Assembly (NCBI RefSeq): GCF_007565055.1
Contig: NC_044554.1
Coordinates: 142,537,463 to 142,601,462, forward strand
DNA from: Rhinopithecus roxellana
Lineage: Eukaryota; Chordata; Mammalia; Primates; Cercopithecidae
Length of the DNA: 64,000 nucleotides
Direction of reading: 5' to 3'
Shown piece after piece: positions 12,640 through 23,300 of this stretch. Each line of letters begins with the position of its first letter. Within the stretch, counting starts at the first letter, position 1. A program made the position numbers and the translations under genes. A model generated the notes under the pieces. The model worked only from the letters and a program-made list of their open reading frames with translations, searched no databases and was not told where the DNA came from.

Positions 12640-13495
12640 TCTCAATCCTTCACTTCTGACACCAGATATATGGGGGTTTCCCCCATATACACAAAGCAAT
12701 TCTCCACTGGACACCAATGGGTATCCTATAATTTAACTCATTTCTAACACTGTTTACCTGAAGTTAGAGTCACATCTAATAGGTCAAGGGCTCAGGCCAC
12801 AAGACTGTCCCCATTTCAGATGCCAATCATAAGCCCCTGTACTTCTGACTGGCTATAAGTCAGGGTTCCCATGATCCCCTCCTCATGTTCCATAATTTGC
12901 TAGGACAGCTCACAGAACTCAGGGAAACACTACTTACATTTACCCATCAATTACAAATAATATTACAAAGGACAAAGATGAACAGCCAGATGGAAGAGGG
13001 ACAAAGAGCAAGGTATGTGGCACGGGGCACAGAGATTCCACGCTCTTTCCAGGCACCCATTCTTCCAAGAACTTCCATGAGTTCAGCAATCTGGAAGCTC
13101 TCAGCAACTGGTAGTTCAATAATATTTATGCAAGCTTGATCACATAGGCGTGACCTATTATTAAGTCAGTCTTCAGCTCCTCTCCCTTTCCTGAAGATGC
13201 GGGGAGGGGTGGAGTTGAAAATTTCAACCTTCTAATCATGGCTTGAACTTTCTCATGACCAGCCCCCATCCTGAAGCTATCCAACAGTCACCTCATTAGA
13301 ACAAAAGACATTTCTAATGCCCAGGAAATTCCAAGGGATTAGAAACTCTGTGTCAGGTAGCAGGGTCAAAGACCAAATATTAGAACAATAGATGCACCCA
13401 GCACCCCTATTGCTCAGGAGATTATATGGGTTTTAGGAGCTCTGTGTTAGGAGCCAGGGGCAGAGACCAAATAGATATTTCTTATTATATCACAC
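12640..13495 (-). mobile_element. ERV LTR, antisense, subfamily not resolved
   Basis: The stretch reads on the minus strand like an old mammalian ERV LTR: a start similar to tgtgatataataagaaat near 13495, a CT-rich middle, and an end near the gggggtttccccc palindrome at 12671-12685. I recognise the layout but cannot name the subfamily safely. The U3 end carries a diverged internal repeat (about 13330-13375 and 13425-13475). Confidence 0.5.
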
Positions 13496-14141
13496 ACGTA
13501 CACACATCCACAATCACACACGCACCACTCAACAGGTTAAGGTTAGCCTTTTGAAATGCAGGGACTGGAATGAGAAAAATAATCTGAAACAGATTGGGCT
13601 TCTAGAGAATAAAAATAGATTTGGAACATGGATGAGCAAAACACTCCAAGAGGAAAGACTGTGTTGATTTCCAGTTTGGTGTTCACAATGTAATGACATT
13701 GGTCGGAAATTATAGAAGGTCCAGAATAGCATAGAAATGTGAAACACATGGCTCACACAGAAGGATTTTTACTTTATGTCATTCCTACTGTCCATAGTAG
13801 ACTTAAATAATATTTTACAAGTAAGTGTAAAAGATTAATTGCTTTATTCTGGGAAATAAATGTGTTAAATCTGATTTAACAAACTACTGGGGGTGGAAGA
13901 TAGAGTACCATAAGAAGGGATGTGCAAGGAGCCAACATTTACCTTCATTGGAAATAAGAAACAACAGACCTAAACTAATGAAAGTAATAATTAGTGATTT
14001 ATTTCCCTTTAGAGAATTTCTCCAACTGCTCAAACCAAAGAAGAAAATACAGCATAACCTGCCTCATTAGGGTGGAATTGACCACTTTATCTGGATGAAC
14101 AAGCATTTTAGGAGAGAAGAGATTATGTACATAATATTTTC

Positions 14142-14350
14142 CCAGCAAGGACAACATAGTGAGACCCCATCTCTACAAAAAATTTTCTAAAAAATTAGCC
14201 AGGTGTGGTGGCATGCACCTGTAGTCCCAGCTACTTAGGAGGCTGAGGTGGGAGGATTGCTTGAGCCCAGGAGGTCAAGGCTGCAGTGAGCTATGATCAT
14301 GCCACTGTAATCCAGCCTAGGCAACAAAGTGAGACCCTGTCTCAAAAAAG
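14142..14350 (+). mobile_element. Alu, 5'-truncated (AluJ-type)
   Basis: Lacks the first monomer start. It runs from 'caaggacaacatagtgagac' to 'ctgtctcaaaaaag'. Confidence 0.85.
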
Positions 14351-14439
14351 AATGATATTCTTAGTGTTACTGCTCTCTCTTCTACTACATTATAGCTTTT
14401 TCAGGAATACTATAAAATGGAACAAGACCTGCAAAACTT

Positions 14440-14763
14440 GGCCAGGCGTGGTGGCTCATGCCTGTAATCCCAGCAGTTAGGGAGCCAAGGCAGGTGGATC
14501 GATCACCTGAGGTCAGGAGTTTGAGAACAGCCTGGCAAACATGGTGAAACCCCATCTCTACTAAAAAAAAAAAAAAAATACAAAAATTAGCCGGGCGTAG
14601 TGGCACGTGCTTGTAGTCCCAGCTACTAAGGAGGGTGAGACAGGAGAATTGCTTGAACTCAGGAGGCGGAGGTTGCAGTAAGTCAAGATCACGCCACTGC
14701 ACTCCAGCCTGGGTGACAAGACTGAGACTCTGTTTCAAAAAAATAAGTAAATAAATAAATAAA
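14440..14763 (+). mobile_element. AluS
   Basis: Full length, with an (AAAT)n tail and duplication aagacctgcaaaac/aagacctgtaaaac at 14424 and 14764. Confidence 0.92.
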
Positions 14764-15077
14764 AAGACCTGTAAAACCGTTTCCTTACCTACGAAATAAG
14801 GATAATAATATCCATCCCACAGTTATCTGAGGGATAACTGTGGAGCACATATAAGCCTTTATTAGATCTTTTTATTTTGTATTCAGAGCAGCACAATATA
14901 ATTCATTGTGACATTTCTAATATCTAGACTGGGAACACGGGTCTCTACCAAAGACAAGCAGATGTAGCCAAAACAAACAGAACAGGAGAAACAAACATTC
15001 TGTTTTCGGCAATTCATCACACAGCCATGAGATTCAAACATGTATAGATTTCAATCATTATTCACTATTATTATTTT

Positions 15078-15380
15078 AATTTTTTATAGATACAGGGCCT
15101 TACTCCATCGCCCAAGCTGGAGTGCAGTGGCATGATCACAGCTCACTGCAGCCTTGAATTCCTGGGTTCAAGCAATCCTCCTGCCTCAACCACTTGAGTA
15201 GCTAGGACTACAGGTGCACGACACCACACCCAGCTAATTTTTACATTTTTTATAACAGTGGGTCTCACTATGTTGAGACCCAGACTGGTCGCAAACTTCC
15301 TGGGTCCAAGTGATCCTCCTGCCTCTGCCTCCCAAAGTGCAGAGGGGTCACTCTACAGGCATGAGCCACTGTGCCCAGCT
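15078..15380 (-). mobile_element. AluJ
   Basis: Old copy with a decayed T run, ending 'cactgtgcccagct'. Confidence 0.88.
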
Positions 15381-15605
15381 GGACAGCAATCATTATTTAT
15401 TGGAATCCATGAAAACGGATATTTTAAGGAATATATAATCGAGTTAAGGATTTAGAAATCTATTTGGCTTTGTTAGTTGTTAGAGTGTTTACATATAAGT
15501 AAAATCATGTAAAAACGTTTAAAGTGACTTAATTTTAAAACAAGAACATATGGATATAGATTTTGATATAATCATAGATATAAAGGTATAAATATATTTT
15601 AAAAG

Positions 15606-15785
15606 TGAAACTCCATCTCTACTAAAAATACAAAAATTAGCCGGGCGTGGTGGCACACACCTGTAATCCCAGCTACTCAGTAGGCTGAGGCAGGAGAATT
15701 GCTTGAACCTGGGAGGTGGAGGTTGCAGTGAGCCGAGAGTGCACCATTGTACTCCAGCCTGGGCGACAGAGTGAGACTCCGTGTC

Positions 15786-15787
<2 letters not shown>
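15606..15787 (+). mobile_element. Alu, 5'-truncated, with CA-repeat tail
   Basis: Starts inside the left monomer. Its tail has become the adjacent (TACA)n(CA)n microsatellite. Confidence 0.88.
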
Positions 15788-15824
<37 letters not shown>

Positions 15825-15825
15825 A
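15786..15825 (+). repeat. (TACA)n(CA)n microsatellite
   Basis: Grew from an Alu tail; about 40 bp. Confidence 0.95.
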
Positions 15826-16194
15826 AGTGGAAATCTGGAAGTATAACATGCATTTTGAAATCGTGAATTTGTGTGATGTTTCTAAAAGGTCTCCTACTCA
15901 TATCTATTTTTAGACTTTGTAACAAAATGATCTCAAATTAGTATTACGGAGCACTGTATAAAATTGAGAGTAGCTAAAAGAGCTGTTGTTGTGAAAATGA
16001 ACATAATGAAGATAATGAAGCCCATATAGGCTGCATAACCTGTCCAGTCATCCAACTAATGGTAACCATATATTTTAAGTTAATTTTTTCTCTGAAAGCT
16101 GTATTATAATTGGTTATAAGCAGACTTGAATGTTTCTCAACCATAACGACACCAGAAGCATTATTAATGACACAGGACCTTAGAACAGGATCTT

Positions 16195-16665
16195 ATTTCA
16201 ATAGTCCCAAATTGGAAACAACAATTGGGCATCAATGTGAATGGATGCACAAATAGTAGTATATCCTTTCAGTGGAAATGAAAGAAGAAAATCATCTACG
16301 CACTACGCACTATTGGTATACACAATAAATATGAACCCCCAAATCATACTGTTGAATGAAAGAAGCCAGCCCCCCCTCAAAAAAAGGATACTTATTGTAT
16401 GATTTCACTAATATAAAATTGTAGAATAGAGAAATCTAATCAACAGAGGCAGAGATCTGTTAGTGGTTGCCTGCAGATAGGGGTGAAGGTAGTGACAGAT
16501 CACAAAGAGGCATAAGGCCTTTTTAGGGGGTGATGAAGATGTTCATTGTGTTGATCTTAGTGATGGTTTCACAGATGTATATTTAAATCAAAACTGATAA
16601 AAAAAAAAGTGTGTACTTGTAATATGTGCCATTTATTGTATCTCAATAAAGTTGGTAAGAAAAAG
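16195..16665 (+). mobile_element. Old L1 (L1M-type) 3' end
   Basis: Sense L1M 3' features in order: 'caatagtcccaaattggaaa', 'atcatactgttgaatgaaag', 'agtggttgcctgcagatagg', 'gtgatggtttcacagatgta' and terminal 'tctcaataaagttgg'. Confidence 0.8.
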
Positions 16666-17589
16666 CCTTATTATCCAAACCTGTTTCATAGCTCCTTTAC
16701 ACAGATAAGAAAAAAAAAAAAAAAAATAGGAAGTATAATACTTTCTTGTTAGCAACAGTGAGCCCAGGAATTTCAGGTACTAAATAAGAGAAGTAATAGG
16801 AAAATTATCTAGCTCATAGCCTTAAAAAAGGTTTAATTTATTTCATAATAGTGCTTGCTCGGAGATTAATGAAAAAGGTATGAAAGCTTAGAAGAATGGG
16901 TCACTCTACAAGTAATATAAGCCAGTTAAACAGAGTTCAGTGATTTCAATTTTCTCTTACATATTGTTCAATGAATGCTGTCATTAACTATGATTTAAAT
17001 GGATATGTTGGAAACAGATTTTCATTTTCATCTGGAACCTCTTGGCATTCTAATAAATAAAAAGCCCCACTTACAGTCTGGTAATTTCTGGAGAGCAGTG
17101 GCTGGCAGATGGAAATCACTTAAATGTTTGCCGAGTTTATTTCAGATTGGCCAAGATGCCAGGCCAGACTTTGCTGAAAATTTATTGTTAGTTCAAAGTA
17201 CTAGAACTTACTGTCTAGTCTAGAGTTTTTCAAAGTTGAAAAATCTATGAAAGAAAAAAAAAAAAAAACTCCTCACTTCACCCACTTTAAAAAAAAATTG
17301 CCTCTCTTCGGCACAAATATAAACTTTGCTTATGACCTTTCTTCAACTATAAAACAAAAATTTAAATTTAATGCACACAGAACTACAAAATCAGTAACAT
17401 TTAAAACTGAGTTAACTTGACAGATGCTGTTTTGCTAAAACTAAATGGCCTCTCAAAGTGAATATTGTATGGACTGCTATGGCACTGGTTTCATGTTTTG
17501 TTTAGTTTGTTTTTAAGTACAGCCTATTTATTACCTATGGGCCCTGTGATACCTCTTCTCCGCCACTTACCTGTTTGACACTGTTTCCT

Positions 17590-17870
17590 AACTTCCCAGT
17601 CCCTCAGTTTCCTTTCCTATAAAGTGAAGATTACCATATTTATCACAAACACAAGCAGTGTTTTAAATGCTTTAACTATACTAACTACTTTCATCCCTGT
17701 AACAACATTGTGAGGTGGCTATTATTATTATTATTCCTATTTTTCACACAGAGTACTTGAGGCTCAGGAAAAGTCACTTGCCCAAAGGCCACATCACCAG
17801 TAAATAAGTTAGAATTTCAAACCAGACCTGCATGGCTAACCACTATCCCATGCCATCTCTCATACTGTCA
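17590..17870 (+). repeat. MIR element
   Basis: 'cctcagtttcctttcctata' is followed by 'ggctcaggaaaagtcacttg' and 'aaaggccacatcaccagtaa', the usual MIR order. Confidence 0.75.
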
Positions 17871-18331
17871 TAGCTCAAAATTAATTCCTAGCTCATCAAA
17901 ATTAAATGCATTAACATATGTAAAGTACTTAAAATTATGTGTGGCTTGCAGTAACAGTCAATAAGCGCTGGCTGTGATTGTTTTTCTCATATGTCCCATT
18001 ACTTTTCTTTATGAGTGCAAGTGATGTCCCCCAGACCTGCATTTGGCAAGAATGTATCACATACTAGGTCCACATCAGTTCTTTTCTCACTGGCATGGTC
18101 CAATTAAAGTGATGAAAGCATCAGTGCACTCATGCAACTTGATGCACCATGTGAGCCCAGAAATATCACGGCACTAACCAAAATAAATGCACATTAATTT
18201 AGTTTTATATAATCTTTGAAATAAATACTGGTGGACACCTGAGAATATATCCAAGGAATCCCTTCTCCCCTCTCAAAGACTCAATTTATAAAACTGCTCA
18301 TTATTTTTCACTTTTAAGAGATCACATGATG

Positions 18332-18593
18332 GGCCAGGCCCAGTGGTTCATGCCTGTAATCCCAGCACTTACGGAGGCCGAGGCAGGAGGATCACTGGAG
18401 CCCAGGAGTTCGAGACCAGCCTGGGCAACACAGGGAGAACCGCCTCCCGCCGACCCCCATCCCTACAAAAAAAAATCTTTTTAAATTAGCCATCATGGTG
18501 GCTCACACCTATAGTCCCAGCCACTAGGGAGGTGGAGGCTGCAGAGAGCTGCAACTCCAGCCTGGGTGAAGAGTGAGATCCTGTCTCAAACAA
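18332..18593 (+). mobile_element. AluJ with internal deletion
   Basis: Diverged Alu with 'gggccaggcccagtggttca' at the start. The right monomer is shortened. Confidence 0.85.
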
Positions 18594-18594
18594 A

Positions 18595-18637
18595 CGAGAG
18601 AGACAGAGGGAGAGTGAGTGAGAGAGAGAGAGAGAGG
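18595..18637 (+). repeat. (GA)n-rich tract
   Basis: Follows the Alu tail at 18593; an imperfect GA run. Confidence 0.9.
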
Positions 18638-18674
18638 ACATGTACTAGCTCTGTACTGCTTAAAAGAATTTCTG

Positions 18675-18942
18675 TAATCCCAGCACTTTGGGAGGCCGAG
18701 ACGGGAGGATCACAAGGTCAGGAGATCGAGACCATCCTGGCTAACACTGTGAAACCCCGTCTCTACTAAAAAATACAAAAAGCTAGCCATGTGAGTTGGC
18801 GGGCGCCTGTAGTCCCAGCTACTCGGGAGGCTGAGGCAGGAGAATGGCGTCAACCCGGGAGGCGGAGCTTGCAGTGAGCTGAGATCCGGCCACTGCACCC
18901 CAGCCTGGGCGACAGAGCAAGACTCCATCTCAAAAAAAAAAA
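18675..18942 (+). mobile_element. AluY, AluYR-like, 5'-truncated
   Basis: Begins at 'taatcccagcactttggg' and carries 'gagatccggccactgcac', the monkey-type variant. The flanking duplication is aaaagaatttctg/aaaagaatttttg (18662-18674 and 18943-18955). Confidence 0.9.
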
Positions 18943-20377
18943 AAAAGAATTTTTGTCCCTGGTGGATTGTGAATTGATCCTTTGTCTCCTTTGTGCCCAA
19001 CACAGTACCTGGCAAACAGCGAGAACTTACATGTTTGCTTAATTGAATCCCAGAGCCATCAAAGGCAGGGAGAAATTACCCAGAGACAGGAAGAACTGAA
19101 AGACTGAAATGCCAAATAGGTTAGCAAGAACCATGCAGTACAACAATATAAACTCGAACCCAAATCCCCAAATTCAGGCAAAGAACACATCATTGATACA
19201 CATAGCCGTGACTGACTTAGAATAGTTGAGATCAGATCGAGTGGGCTCAGCTCATCAGCACCTGTTGAGTTCAAACCTGAATTTTTTCTCCTTCGCATGT
19301 AGAATTTCCTTGTCGCTATGAAGAGTAAATCTGCCTTATTCTCTAGGATCCCACATTTCGGCCTGGCTACTAAGTAAATAAAACTGGAAACTGGGAAGCC
19401 TTATGCTGCAATGACTAGCACCTCTGCCATTCGAGGACAAACATAGCCATCCTATTACTGAGTTTAAAATCACCACATTAATTGCCCGGAGTCCCACGCA
19501 TCCCCATTCCCGCACCATGAGGGTGCAGGAGAACTATGCAGTCACGCTGATGTCACCTGCCAGGTAACGGGACTCGGCAGGGAACTCCTCTGGGACGTTC
19601 ACTGGGGACTCCGGGGAAATATGGCTTCTGGCTCGTCTTCGGGGCTCCCCGCTGGGACTTAGCACAGCGGAAGTGGGGCACGCATTGGGAAAGTGGACAA
19701 GAAAGCGCGAAGGAGCGCGATTAGAAGGTCGCATCTGTGCAACCTGGGCCGAGGGGTGGGTGTGGAGGCCTCGCCAATTTCCTTGTCTCTCTAGGGTTCC
19801 TGAGGCTGTCGGAGCTTCTGGAAGCCAGTGAGGCCCTGGATGCGGAAGTCTCAATGCAGCAAATTACAGACCTAGTTCTGTGCCCTTATGAAGCACCCCT
19901 CTCCCTAAGGGTGCCCTCCACTCCCAAGCGGGGACGGGAATCGGCAAAGGATCCAGATCATTCGGCCTGCGGAAGTCTAAAGGGCCATTTAGACACCAGC
20001 CTAAGAGCCTGAAACTACCAGGACCGAACGCGGTCAAAATCCCTGGGGAGCAGTAAAGAATTCACACACTGGGGCCCACACCTCCGGACGCTCGCATTAA
20101 TCTAAGGCGGGGCGTGGAAATCCTTACGTTACCAAAAGCGGATTTAGAGGCCGAGCCTCTGAAACTACCTCTCCTGTCCCAGCACTGCTTCTACCTCCCC
20201 ACCTCTCCGCCTCTGCAACCCGTCCCAGACCAAAGGGAGAAACGCTCTTTCCCGGTTCCAGGCTGCCAACCTTGCAGAACCGCAGCCAAAGGTCATGCAG
20301 GCCAGGGGCGCCCCCCCGGATCTGCCACGCCCCCCGACCAGGCTGGCCGCGTCGGCGTCGCAGCCCACCACCCGTAC

Positions 20378-20444
20378 CTTTCCCGATGACTTCCAGCAGC
20401 TCCTTCTCCTCCTGGGTCAGCTCGCCTTTCTTTATGTGAACCAT
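20378..20444 (-). CDS. ANKMY2: ANKMY2 coding exon 1 with start codon
   Basis: ATG is at 20444-20442 on the minus strand and the coding part is 67 bp, encoding MVHIKKGELTQEEKELLEVIGK plus one base. The start context is strong, with G at -3 and G at +4. The donor is GTACGG at 20377-20372. The charged N-terminal helix precedes the ankyrin region. The same frame stays open past the donor, but exon 2 in the right phase and the family protein show that splicing occurs here. The exon lies inside the CpG-rich interval. Confidence 0.97.
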
Positions 20445-20600
20445 TGCTCCCGCCAGCTTGAAGGTTATTCTGTTTCTTAGGAAGTATTAAAAAAGAAAAG
20501 ATGCGTCTGTATTGGGAACGCCAGCCGCAATGAGGCAACTTTAGACCAAGACACTGAGGTAGCCAACCGCGGAAACGCTGCGCTTCTCTCCTCCCTCCCG
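20445..20600 (-). other. ANKMY2: ANKMY2 5'UTR (inferred extent)
   Basis: This GC-rich sequence lies directly upstream of the ANKMY2 start codon on the minus strand. CCAAT boxes at 20690-20686 and 20742-20738 suggest that transcription starts around 20580-20640. The boundary is an estimate from promoter spacing. Confidence 0.45.
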
Positions 20601-20685
20601 CGGGCTGGCGGACAGCGGGCGAGCTCGGGCGAGCCAGGCTGGAGGTCTCTGCAGGCCCAGCGGCAGTCACCGCCCGCCGCCTGTC

Positions 20686-20742
20686 ATTGGCCCTGCCGAG
20701 GAGGAGGAGCCGCAGGAGGTGGCAGCGAGAGATCGCCATTGG
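20686..20742 (-). promoter_or_regulatory. Two CCAAT boxes facing ANKMY2
   Basis: ATTGG occurs at 20686-20690 and 20738-20742, reading CCAAT on the minus strand and spaced 52 bp apart. They sit 240-300 bp upstream of the ANKMY2 start codon, a plausible NF-Y position for its promoter. This is a motif match only. Confidence 0.5.
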
Positions 20743-20970
20743 AGAAACCTGGAAGGGAAAAACCAAATGCAGAAAGCTGGAGGGGGGAATTAAATTCCTC
20801 CTATACGTTTTGCACCCCTATCCTCTCCGGTTCAAATATTTCGCCACAAGCAATATTGAAAATGCTACAGCTGGCAGTTCTGTGCTCAGCGACAGCTTTC
20901 TGGGACGTGCAGAGGTTCCCGGGTGTCGCCGTACCCTCACTATACCCCCGGGAGTGGCGCGGTCTGGGCA

Positions 20971-21009
20971 GGGGCGGTCTGGGAGGCGGGGGTGGTACGG
21001 GAGGCGGGG
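20971..21009 (+). promoter_or_regulatory. GC-box cluster upstream of BZW2 exon 1
   Basis: Three Sp/KLF-type boxes occur within 39 bp: ggggcgg at 20971, ggcgggg at 20985 and aggcgggg at 21002. They lie just before the likely BZW2 start region near 21040. Confidence 0.55.
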
Positions 21010-21039
21010 CTGCTCCGGGTTCCGTGTGTCTATGTCAAT

Positions 21040-21154
21040 GTGTCTGTCCTTCACTCCTCCATTGTCTGCCGCCGCTGCTGCCGCTGCCTCCGCTGCTGCT
21101 GCACGAATCGCCGCACCCCCCCGCCTTGCGCGTCGTCGCTACCTCCTCGGACAG
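21040..21154 (+). other. BZW2: BZW2 exon 1 (5'UTR)
   Basis: This is a CpG-rich leader ending in ACAG with the donor GTGAGA at 21155. No ATG lies between about 21043 and the donor, so the spliced leader should lack upstream AUGs if transcription starts there; ATGs do occur at 21031 and 21039. The exon contains a CTG/CCG-rich run (21068-21102). A second donor-like site lies 16 bp downstream at 21171. The start is inferred from a pyrimidine-rich initiator-like stretch. Confidence 0.75.
21068..21102 (+). repeat. Imperfect CTG/CCG triplet run in BZW2 5'UTR
   Basis: An interrupted run of GCC, GCT and CTG triplets within the leader exon. It is short, and no single triplet is repeated more than about three times in a row. 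Confidence 0.7.
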
Positions 21155-23104
21155 GTGAGAAGCAGCCCAGGTGAGACAAGGGGTGCCGGGAGGGTTGCGA
21201 GAGCAGCGACTGCCGCCCCGCCGGGGCTTCCATCGGGCCGGAGCTGGCGGGGAGGAAGCATGTGCCTCCTGGGGCGGCTTCCTGCCTCGCGGTGGAGAAG
21301 CCCCCGCTTCACCTCGTCATCACCGCGCTTACGGGGTGTCAGTGACCTGGGATGAAGACCTCCGACTCGCAACGTTTGGCCGCCCCGGGAGACCCTGGGA
21401 CCGCAGGCTGGCGGGTGGGGGCCAGCCACGCGGTGGGAAGTGGCGGGTGCACATGGTCTCGTGCGTGGCACCGCCAGACGCGGCTCCCGGGGAGGCTGGG
21501 GCCGGGGCTCTGGGCTAGGGGTCGGGAGGAGAGCGCCCCATTACTAGCAAGTCAGTGAGGACAGACTCGGGAGAAGGTAGTTTTTACGTTGGTAATCCTC
21601 GCCCTCCCCACTACTTGTCATCTCTTTGGCCTCTGTGGAAGCTGTAGAAGAAAACCGGACCTGATCGCCTAATGTTGCTTGTTAAGGATGTTTAGAAACA
21701 ATTTACACTTGCACTAATACTTCGTTTATGAGAGACAGCCTGGGGGAGGGAAGGGCTTCTTTGCTCTGCTAGAGTTCTTGGTTCTCTTTGTAACTCAGAT
21801 CTTGAGATTTATGGAAATAGGGAGTGGAGGGTGGGGAGGTTGGAGAGGGCGGAGATTAAATTGGTGTTGCTGCCTATATATAGCCTTAGATTAGCCTCTT
21901 AATCCAATCTTCATTCAACTGTAATATGTAGCCTGGAGCTTCAACCATAGGTAGATGGGAGTAAATACAAGTGTGTACTTAGAAATAAGATTTGCTTCCT
22001 AAAATGTGGGAATCAGTGATTTCTCCAGAGTACACATTTATGTTTACATCATCAATGAAAGTTTCTTTGAAAATTAATGTTTATGTTTTACTGTTGTTTC
22101 CCTACAGAGTAGTATTGATGTTTCTCTCAATATGTGTGTCAAAGAGACATGTATGTGTCAAAGAGAAATATTTGAATAATTATGTAGGTGGTTTTTGTTA
22201 AGCATCCCCAGGACCACTGTTTCTTCTCGTAGTGCCATACAAAAAGCGAAATCCATTTTCCTCTGGCCTTAGGCGTTTATTTTGCGTGAAGCTTTCACTA
22301 ACACATCTGAAATCTCCTGGAATATGTTTATCATTATTTCCTGCCTTTAGCAAAAATCTTTCCTAAACTCCAGCTGTTTTCGCCCCCTAAAGCTTCAGCT
22401 TCAAAGGCTGGGACAGATCTGAGCCAGAACATCTTACATGAAAATGGTTTGAAATTATTCATCTCAGTGTATAACAAAGATACTTTTGTTGGATGATGCT
22501 TTAATAATGATGTGGCTGTTCAGGCAAGTAGTAAGGCTTCTGAGAGTGACCGGTCTTTTGTAATGCTGTTAGTTCCAGAGTTACAATTGATTTATAATAT
22601 AGTATCATGTGGAAGAAACCCACAAACCTAGAAAAACGCTTGAGTAGTAACCTCCTGGAACATGTGATTTAGCATCTTACCAGCAGATGCATACATAGAA
22701 TTGGGTACTTCATTGCTAGTATTTCCATCTCTTGTGCCAAATCTGGGCCATGGTTACTTGAAGGTCACACCTGTTTGACTCACTGGGGTCGTCAGTTCCT
22801 CGAGGATAGCAACTAACTATTTTCTTGATGCCTTATGACACTTGTTTGGTATTTAGTGCTCTCTGAATACATGACCAGTGAATTTAGAGACAATAACATT
22901 GAAAGAGAATCTAACATCTACCTAGAAATGCAGATAAATCATGTTCAGTTTACATTTCTAGAAACAGATTCATAATGGGTACTGTTCATTAGATGGATTG
23001 ATCACCTTAGTAGTTGTATGGTATAAATATTTAATGTAGGAATAAGATGAGATAATGAGCATATTAAAATAGATTCACATCAAAGAAGTTTTATTGATAA
23101 TAAG

Positions 23105-23300
23105 ATGGCTACTTCATATTGAGTATTTAGTCTGTGCTAGATATTCTACCAGATGCTTTGTATAGAATTATTCTATTGTTATGACAACTCAGGAATTGGC
23201 CAATATTATCCCCACTTCTGCAAATAAGAGGACAGAAACTAAGGGAAATAGTTTGTCCACAACCCCATAGTAAGAAGTGTCAGAGTCAGAATTGGAATAA
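23105..23300 (+). repeat. MIR element
   Basis: 'tttagtctgtgctagatatt', 'atccccacttctgcaaataa' and 'agtcagaattggaata' follow the MIR consensus order. Confidence 0.7.

Larger units (their letters stand above)
10989..20377. other. ANKMY2 intron 1
   Basis: This 9.4-kb intron contains an ERV LTR (about 12640-13495), six Alu or Alu-fragment insertions between 14142 and 18942, an L1 3' end (16195-16665) and a MIR (about 17590-17870). From about 19550 GC content rises towards the promoter. The stretches 11000-12600, 13500-14140 and 16670-17560 show no recognisable gene. Confidence 0.7.
1..20600 (-). other. ANKMY2: ANKMY2 gene, 5' portion (exons 1-3 and introns)
   Basis: The first three coding exons lie on the minus strand and splice in frame to give residues 1-90 of ankyrin repeat and MYND domain-containing protein 2. 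The order from the promoter is exon 1 (20378-20444), exon 2 (10924-10988) and exon 3 (1690-1828), with phases 1, 0 and 1 at the exon ends. The family protein is about 440 residues; later ankyrin units and the MYND zinc finger must lie beyond position 1. It is known to bind the FKBP38 chaperone and to affect ciliary adenylyl cyclase trafficking and Hedgehog signalling. The upstream limit near 20600 is inferred from the promoter layout; I cannot see the transcription start. Confidence 0.95.
20280..21540. promoter_or_regulatory. CpG-rich bidirectional promoter of ANKMY2 and BZW2
   Basis: CpG and GC content are far higher here than anywhere else in the window, and a milder GC-rich shoulder reaches back to about 19550. 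The interval covers ANKMY2 exon 1 (minus), the spacer and BZW2 exon 1 (plus). The distance from the ANKMY2 ATG to the BZW2 first donor is about 710 bp, a typical head-to-head arrangement. No TATA box is evident at either start, which fits housekeeping-type CpG promoters. Confidence 0.85.

Noticed and set aside
13490..13525. Short CA-rich stretch considered as a CRISPR-like or microsatellite array
   Set aside because: Only irregular cacaca words at the edge of an LTR, with no repeat-spacer structure.
20124..21518. Several long open frames on both strands in the CpG island
   Set aside because: High GC lowers stop-codon frequency. Apart from ANKMY2 exon 1 these frames cross UTRs, promoter and splice donors and have arginine/proline-rich shadow composition.
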